From positions 1 through 17,765 of the forward strand of contig JAGWNO010000019.1 in the NCBI GenBank assembly GCA_028871235.1: 17,765 bases of DNA, given 5' to 3'. The translations under genes and the position numbers were made by a program. The notes under the pieces are model-generated. The model ran no database searches. It saw nothing but the letters and a program-made list of their open reading frames with translations, and was not told the DNA's origin. The stretch comes from Gammaproteobacteria bacterium. GTDB taxonomy: Bacteria; Pseudomonadota; Gammaproteobacteria; Natronospirales; REEB76. This document shows, one piece after another, positions 13,867 to 17,765 of the stretch; the first letter of the stretch is position 1, and every line of letters begins with the position of its first letter.

Positions 13867-16347
13867 TCATCGGCGCTTGGTGCGGCGGGTCGGCGCAGCC
13901 TCCAGGGGGTTATCCGGCCAGAAATGTTTTGGATAGCGACCGCGCATGTCCTTCTTCACATCCTGGTAGCTGCTGCGCCAGAAACCTTCCAGATCCCGGG
14001 TCACCTGCACCGGCCGCCGGGCGGGTGACAGCAGGTGCAGCAGCAGCGGCAGCTGGCCGTGGACGATAGCCGGTGTCTGTGCCAGCCCGAACAGTTCCTG
14101 CAGACGCACCGCCAGCACCGGCGTGTCGCCCGAGACATAATCGATGGGCAGGCGCGAACCCGTGGGTACCGTGAAATGGGTGGGCGCCAGCTGCTCCAGT
14201 GCCCGCTGCTGGCGGTAATCCAGCAGCGCAGCGAGCGCCTGCTGCAACGGCACCTCGGCCAGATGAGAGAGGCGCCCACGGCCGCCGAGAAACGGCGCCA
14301 GCCAGCCTTCCAGGCTCGCGATCAGCGTCGCGTCATCCACCGCCGGCCAGCTCGCACCTGCCACCCGCCGCAGCAACAGCACCCGCGCCTGCCAGTTGCG
14401 CGCCGCCGGGGTCCAGGGCAGGCAGGCGAGCCCCTGCCGGCGGATGCCCTCCAGCAGCAACGCCGCCACCCGTTCGGGATCAGGCGCGCTCAACGGCCTG
14501 CTGTCCAGCAGGATCGCGCCGAAACGGCGCTCACGGGTGGCGCTGACGGCGCCCTCCGCAGCGTCCCAGAAAACCAGGCTCTGCTCGCGGATCTGGTGCG
14601 CGAACAGTTCCTCCACCTGCATCTGCGTCACCGGGGCCGCCAGATAGATGCGCGCCTCCCGCGGGTTGCCATCCAGCTCCGCCACCGCCAGCCAGGGTGA
14701 CGCGCCCAGGGGATCGGCCTCCGCCAGTAACGCGCCGCGTCCGCCGCTCAGCAGGTAGCGGGGCGCATTACCCGGGCGGCGCCGGGCAACACGATCCGGA
14801 TAGGCGCGGGCCAGCAGCTGTCCCGCCGCGTGCGTGTCGATCTGCTGGACGTCGAAATCCGCGCCGGCCTGGCGTGCGATATCCCGCGCCATCATCAGCA
14901 CGCGTTTCAGGCGCTGCGCATCCACGCCGTCCGCGGCCCGTCCGCCGGCGGACAGGAGACGCAGGCGCAGGCCGATATCGGCCTGCTTCTCCGCGGCAGG
15001 CAGGATGTCGCGTTCGCTCAACAGCGCCGCCATGAGTGCGGCAAGTCCGCCATGACCCTGCGCCGCGCCCTGCACCAGCATATGGGCGAGGCGCGGATGC
15101 ATGGGCAACTCCAGCAGCCGCCGGCCATGGGCGGTGATACGCCCGTCTTCATCCAGGGCGCTGAGCTGCCGCAGCAGCTCCTGCGCCTGGGCGAGCGCCG
15201 CCGCGGGCGGCGGATCCAGCCAGGCGAGTGCCGCGGCATCCGCCACGCCCCATTGGGCCAGCTCCAATGCCAGCGACGCCAGATCCGTTTGCAGGATCTC
15301 GGGCGTGCCGTACTCTTCCAGGCGCTCGCCTGCGCTCCACAAGCGGTAACACGCGCCAGCTTCCAGGCGGCCGGCGCGGCCGCGGCGCTGGTCCGCGGAG
15401 GCGCGCGACACGCGCACCGTTGCCAGCCGCGTCATGCCGCTCACCGGATCGAAGCGCGGCACCCGCGCCAGGCCCGCGTCCACCACCACGCGCACGCCCT
15501 CGATGGTGAGGCTGGTCTCGGCGATGGCCGTGGCCAGCACCAGTTTGCGCCGGCCCGGCGCTGCCGGCAGGATGGCCGCCTCCTGGGCGGCCTGGGAAAG
15601 GTCGCCGTACAGCGGCATGAGCTCCACGTCCGCCGCCATGCGCCCCTGCAGCGCCGCAGCCACCCGGCGGATCTCGCCGCTGCCCGGCAGGAACGCCAGC
15701 ACACTGCCGCTCTCCTCCGCCAGCACTTGTCGCAGCACCTCAGTCACCTGCGCCTCGCTGCGCTGGCGCGCCGCGGGCGGCCGGTGATGGGTGGTCACCT
15801 GGAAACTACGCCCGGCGGAAGTCAGCAATGCTGCGCCGCCCAGCAGCCGGGCCACCGCTGCCCCGTCGAGGGTCGCCGACATGACCGCCAGGCGCAAATC
15901 GGGGCGCAGCGCCTGCCGGGCTTCCAGGCACAGGGCCAGCGCCAGATCCGCATGCAGACTGCGCTCATGGAATTCATCGAAGATCACCAGGCCGTAACCG
16001 CTGAGCGCGGCATCCGCCTGCAGCAGCCGCGTCAGCACGCCCTCGGTCACCACCTCGATGCGGGTGCGCACTCCGACGCGCGTGTCCAGGCGCATGCGAT
16101 ACCCGACCGTCTCCCCCACCGCCTCGCCCATGAGGCTGGCCATGTAATGCGCGGCGGCGCGTGCCGCCAGCCGGCGCGGTTCCAGCACGATGAGTTTGCG
16201 GCCGCCGAGCCAGGGCGCGTCCAGCAACGCCAGCGGCACGCGCGTGGTCTTGCCGGCGCCGGGGGATGCCTGGATCACCGCCTTGCCCTCATCGGCGAGG
16301 GCCGCGGCGATTGCCGGCAGCAGCGGTTCGATGGGCAGCGCAGTCAC
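13867..16347 (-). CDS. hrpB: ATP-dependent helicase HrpB (DEAH/RHA-type)
   Basis: The 826-residue protein has the expected length of HrpB. Visible helicase motifs: Walker A SPGAGKTT with K33, motif Ia LEPRRLAARAAA, DEFH at 124-127 (a variant of DEAH seen in this family), SAT at 157-159, and a RecA2 block with TAIAETSLTIEGVRVVVDAG and the arginine finger QRRGRAGR. HA2 and OB regions follow, then the HrpB-specific C-terminus containing PTHFTVPTGS and ending in basic residues (PTRRTKRR). It is an RNA/DNA helicase-like ATPase of ill-defined role in proteobacteria, with a peptidoglycan or beta-lactam link reported in some species. Translation starts at a GTG at 16347 with no convincing ribosome binding site. 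A TACAAT hexamer at 16354-16359 on this strand sits only six bases ahead, so the mRNA may be nearly leaderless. The gene diverges from tRNA-Val. Confidence 0.96.
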   Translation of the reverse strand: MTALPIEPLLPAIAAALADEGKAVIQASPGAGKTTRVPLALLDAPWLGGRKLIVLEPRRLAARAAAHYMASLMGEAVGETVGYRMRLDTRVGVRTRIEVVTEGVLTRLLQADAALSGYGLVIFDEFHERSLHADLALALCLEARQALRPDLRLAVMSATLDGAAVARLLGGAALLTSAGRSFQVTTHHRPPAARQRSEAQVTEVLRQVLAEESGSVLAFLPGSGEIRRVAAALQGRMAADVELMPLYGDLSQAAQEAAILPAAPGRRKLVLATAIAETSLTIEGVRVVVDAGLARVPRFDPVSGMTRLATVRVSRASADQRRGRAGRLEAGACYRLWSAGERLEEYGTPEILQTDLASLALELAQWGVADAAALAWLDPPPAAALAQAQELLRQLSALDEDGRITAHGRRLLELPMHPRLAHMLVQGAAQGHGGLAALMAALLSERDILPAAEKQADIGLRLRLLSAGGRAADGVDAQRLKRVLMMARDIARQAGADFDVQQIDTHAAGQLLARAYPDRVARRRPGNAPRYLLSGGRGALLAEADPLGASPWLAVAELDGNPREARIYLAAPVTQMQVEELFAHQIREQSLVFWDAAEGAVSATRERRFGAILLDSRPLSAPDPERVAALLLEGIRRQGLACLPWTPAARNWQARVLLLRRVAGASWPAVDDATLIASLEGWLAPFLGGRGRLSHLAEVPLQQALAALLDYRQQRALEQLAPTHFTVPTGSRLPIDYVSGDTPVLAVRLQELFGLAQTPAIVHGQLPLLLHLLSPARRPVQVTRDLEGFWRSSYQDVKKDMRGRYPKHFWPDNPLEAAPTRRTKRR

Positions 16348-16387
16348 CCGCGTATTGTACGGGGCGCGACCCGCGCGGTCGCCGGAT

Positions 16388-16416
16388 TTGACCCCGCCGG
16401 GGGTGGTCCGTAGAAT
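16388..16416 (+). promoter_or_regulatory. Sigma70-type promoter of tRNA-Val
   Basis: TTGACC (16388-16393) and TAGAAT (16411-16416) are 17 bases apart. A GC-rich discriminator follows and the tRNA begins 13 bases after the -10. The -10 hexamer is identical to that of the tRNA-Ala promoter at 3744-3749 and the spacing is the same. Confidence 0.75.
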
Positions 16417-16429
16417 CTGCGCGCTTTGC

Positions 16430-16504
16430 GGGCGGTTAGCTCAGCGGTAGAGCACTGCTTTCACACGGCAGGGGTCGCAGGTTCAATCCCTGCACCGCCC
16501 ACCA
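16430..16504 (+). tRNA. tRNA-Val (anticodon CAC)
   Basis: The 75-base cloverleaf has an encoded CCA at 16502-16504. The acceptor stem pairs GGGCGGT with ACCGCCC, followed by A73. The anticodon stem CTGCT/GGCAG encloses the loop TTCACAC, giving anticodon CAC, which reads GTG. The T arm is GCAGG, loop TTCAATC, CCTGC. An alternative reading as anticodon TTC (Glu) would need a shifted anticodon stem and is rejected. Promoter upstream and terminator downstream make it a complete single-gene unit. Confidence 0.96.
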
Positions 16505-16517
16505 ATCGATGAGCGAG

Positions 16518-16541
16518 CTGCGGCGAGCGCCGCGGATTTTT
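16518..16541 (+). terminator. Intrinsic terminator of tRNA-Val
   Basis: A seven-pair stem (CTGCGGC at 16518-16524 with GCCGCGG at 16529-16535, one G-U pair) with loop GAGC is followed by A and five T (16537-16541). It starts 13 bases after the tRNA's CCA. In the opposite direction, after pstB, no T-tract follows, so it is not clearly bidirectional. Confidence 0.8.
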
Positions 16542-16606
16542 AATGTCCGTCCAGCCCCGTTCCCGCCGCCTTGCCATGGCTGACAGTAAAGCCGGATCAG
16601 CGGCGT

Positions 16607-17434
16607 TCAACCATACCGGCCGGTGATGTAGTCTTCCGTCTGCTTGCGCACCGGGTTGGTGAACAGCGTGCTGGTGTCGGCATATTCGATCAGGTCGCCC
16701 AGGTACATGAAGGCGGCGTAATCGGAGACCCGCGCCGCCTGCTGCATGTTATGGGTGACGATGACGATGGTGTAGTCAGCCTTCAGTTCCGCGATCAATT
16801 CCTCGATCTTGAGGGTGGAGATCGGATCCAGCGCCGAGGCGGGCTCGTCCAGCAGCAGCACTTCCGGTTTCACGGAGATGGCCCGGGCGATGCACAGCCG
16901 CTGCTGCTGGCCGCCGGACAGACGCGTGCCGCCCTGATGCAACTTGTCCTTGACCTCGTCCCACAACGCCGCCTTGCGCAGCGCCCATTCCACCCGGTCA
17001 TCCATCTTCACCCGCGACATGCGTTCAGAGAGACGCACGCCGAAGGCGATGTTCTCGTACACAGACATGGGGAACGGCGTGGGCTTCTGGAACACCATGC
17101 CCACCTTGGCGCGCAGCAGATTGAGGTCCTGGTCGCGGTCCAGGATGTCGCGGCCATCCAGGATGATCTCGCCGCTGGCGCGCTGTTCGGGATACAGTTC
17201 ATAGATGCGGTTGAGGCTGCGCAGCAGGGTGGACTTGCCGCAGCCGGAAGGTCCGATGAAGGCGGTCACCTGCCGCTCGGGGATATCCAGGCTGATGTCG
17301 TGCAGGGCATGAAATTGGCCGTAATAGAAATTGAGCTGCCGGATGGAAAGCTTCGGGTCCCGCACCTCGACGCTGCTTCCGCCCCCCCTGAGCCGTTCGG
17401 TCCTGTCGCCTGATTCAATATCCGGGATGTTCAT
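16607..17434 (-). CDS. pstB: Phosphate ABC transporter ATP-binding protein PstB
   Basis: The 275-residue ATPase energises high-affinity phosphate import with PstS, PstC and PstA. Motifs: Walker A GPSGCGKST with K67, Q-loop VFQKPTPFPMSVYENIAFG, signature LSGGQ at 172-176, Walker B LLLDEPASALDP with D196 and E197, and switch histidine in IVTHNMQQAARVSD. It ends TEDYITGRYG, the usual PstB C-terminus. E. coli PstB is 257 residues; the extra length is a charged N-terminal lead of about 25 residues. The ATG at 17434 lies three bases after the pstA stop with a weak AGAAG upstream. The gene normally next in this operon, phoU, is not downstream on this strand; instead a tRNA-Val unit lies on the other strand. 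No Pho box is visible, as expected inside the operon. Confidence 0.97.
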   Translation of the reverse strand: MNIPDIESGDRTERLRGGGSSVEVRDPKLSIRQLNFYYGQFHALHDISLDIPERQVTAFIGPSGCGKSTLLRSLNRIYELYPEQRASGEIILDGRDILDRDQDLNLLRAKVGMVFQKPTPFPMSVYENIAFGVRLSERMSRVKMDDRVEWALRKAALWDEVKDKLHQGGTRLSGGQQQRLCIARAISVKPEVLLLDEPASALDPISTLKIEELIAELKADYTIVIVTHNMQQAARVSDYAAFMYLGDLIEYADTSTLFTNPVRKQTEDYITGRYG

Positions 17435-17437
17435 GCT

Positions 17438-17765
17438 TCACTTCTGGAACGCGTTGGCATGGATGATGCTGCGGGCAAGCAGGCTCAATGCCAGGATACC
17501 GATGGTGATCAGCAGCGCCGCCGCCCAGGCGAGGTGCTGCCAGCTTGCATAGGGACTCATGGCGAACTGGAAGATCATCACCGGCAGGTTGGCCATGGGC
17601 CGGCCCATGTCGGTGCTCCAGAACTGGTTGTTCAGCGCCGTGAACAGCAGCGGCGCGGTCTCGCCGCTGATGCGCGCCACGCCCAACATGATGCCAGTGA
17701 GCATGCCGCCCAGGGACGCCCGGTACACCACCCGCACCACCACTTTCCATTGCGGCGCGCCCAGG
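17438..17765 (-). CDS. pstA: Phosphate ABC transporter permease PstA, C-terminal fragment (cut by window edge)
   Basis: The frame enters from the right edge and ends at the TGA at 17438-17440, showing about the last 108 residues. It carries the cytoplasmic coupling-loop region of the permease (LGAPQWKVVVRVVYR, then ARISGETAPLLFTAL). The NQFWSTDM, ANLPV and FAMSP segments closely follow E. coli PstA. A final membrane helix (AWAAALLITIGILALSLL) precedes a short polar end. PstA forms the membrane channel with PstC and docks onto PstB. The pstB start lies three bases beyond the stop, as in a tightly packed pst operon. The rest of pstA and presumably pstC and pstS lie to the right, outside the window. 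Confidence 0.96.
   Translation of the reverse strand, partial: LGAPQWKVVVRVVYRASLGGMLTGIMLGVARISGETAPLLFTALNNQFWSTDMGRPMANLPVMIFQFAMSPYASWQHLAWAAALLITIGILALSLLARSIIHANAFQK

Noticed and set aside
14830..16413. Long open frame on the plus strand opposite hrpB
   Set aside because: It is a mirror of hrpB codon structure in GC-rich DNA. Its translation is Arg/His/Gln-rich with no recognisable domain, and it has no ribosome binding site.
16430..16504. Reading the tRNA as tRNA-Glu (anticodon TTC)
   Set aside because: The five-pair anticodon stem CTGCT/GGCAG fixes the loop as TTCACAC, so the anticodon is CAC (Val).

Overview
The window looks like chromosomal DNA of a GC-rich gammaproteobacterium. 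The basis is the high-GC codon use, an HrpB-type helicase, a Bcp peroxiredoxin whose two cysteines fall at the E. coli positions, a PstA/PstB pair close to enterobacterial versions, and a GlyGly-CTERM sorting tail on a secreted protease. I cannot name the genus. There are no insertion sequences, phage genes or CRISPR arrays. Both ends cut through genes.

Layout. 1-2427 (+): the tail of one TPR-type sulfotransferase and a complete paralogue with an extra N-terminal SseB-like domain. 2428-3306 (-): a JmjC/cupin_8 iron oxygenase, convergent with the sulfotransferases with no bases between the stop codons. 3428-3772 (-): tRNA-Arg(CCT) and tRNA-Ala(CGC), the latter with its own promoter and terminator. 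3950-6612 (+): a two-gene unit of a small lipoprotein and a secreted subtilisin/sedolisin-like protease. 6667-8001 (-): UDP-glucose 6-dehydrogenase. 8111-8569 (+): a Bcp-type peroxiredoxin. 8653-13528 (+): a PadR-type regulator, a membrane fusion protein and an RND pump, read from a promoter with an inverted repeat in its spacer. 13533-13815 (+): a small acidic/basic protein gene with its own strong promoter. 13867-16347 (-): hrpB. 16388-16541 (+): tRNA-Val(CAC) with promoter and terminator. 16607-17765 (-): pstB and the end of pstA.

How genes work together. The best candidate for an undescribed system is the lipoprotein/protease pair. The C-terminal half of the lipoprotein is clearly related in sequence to the protease's own N-terminal pro-region, and both align to a shared PRYA ending. 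That suggests a free-standing, membrane-anchored prodomain acting as inhibitor or folding helper of a surface protease that carries a rhombosortase-type tail. The second candidate is the SseB-TPR-sulfotransferase fusion beside another sulfotransferase and a JmjC-type oxygenase. The PadR/RND operon is a recognisable efflux arrangement, but its operator is unusually well defined. It has no outer-membrane channel gene, so it presumably uses a TolC-type protein encoded elsewhere.
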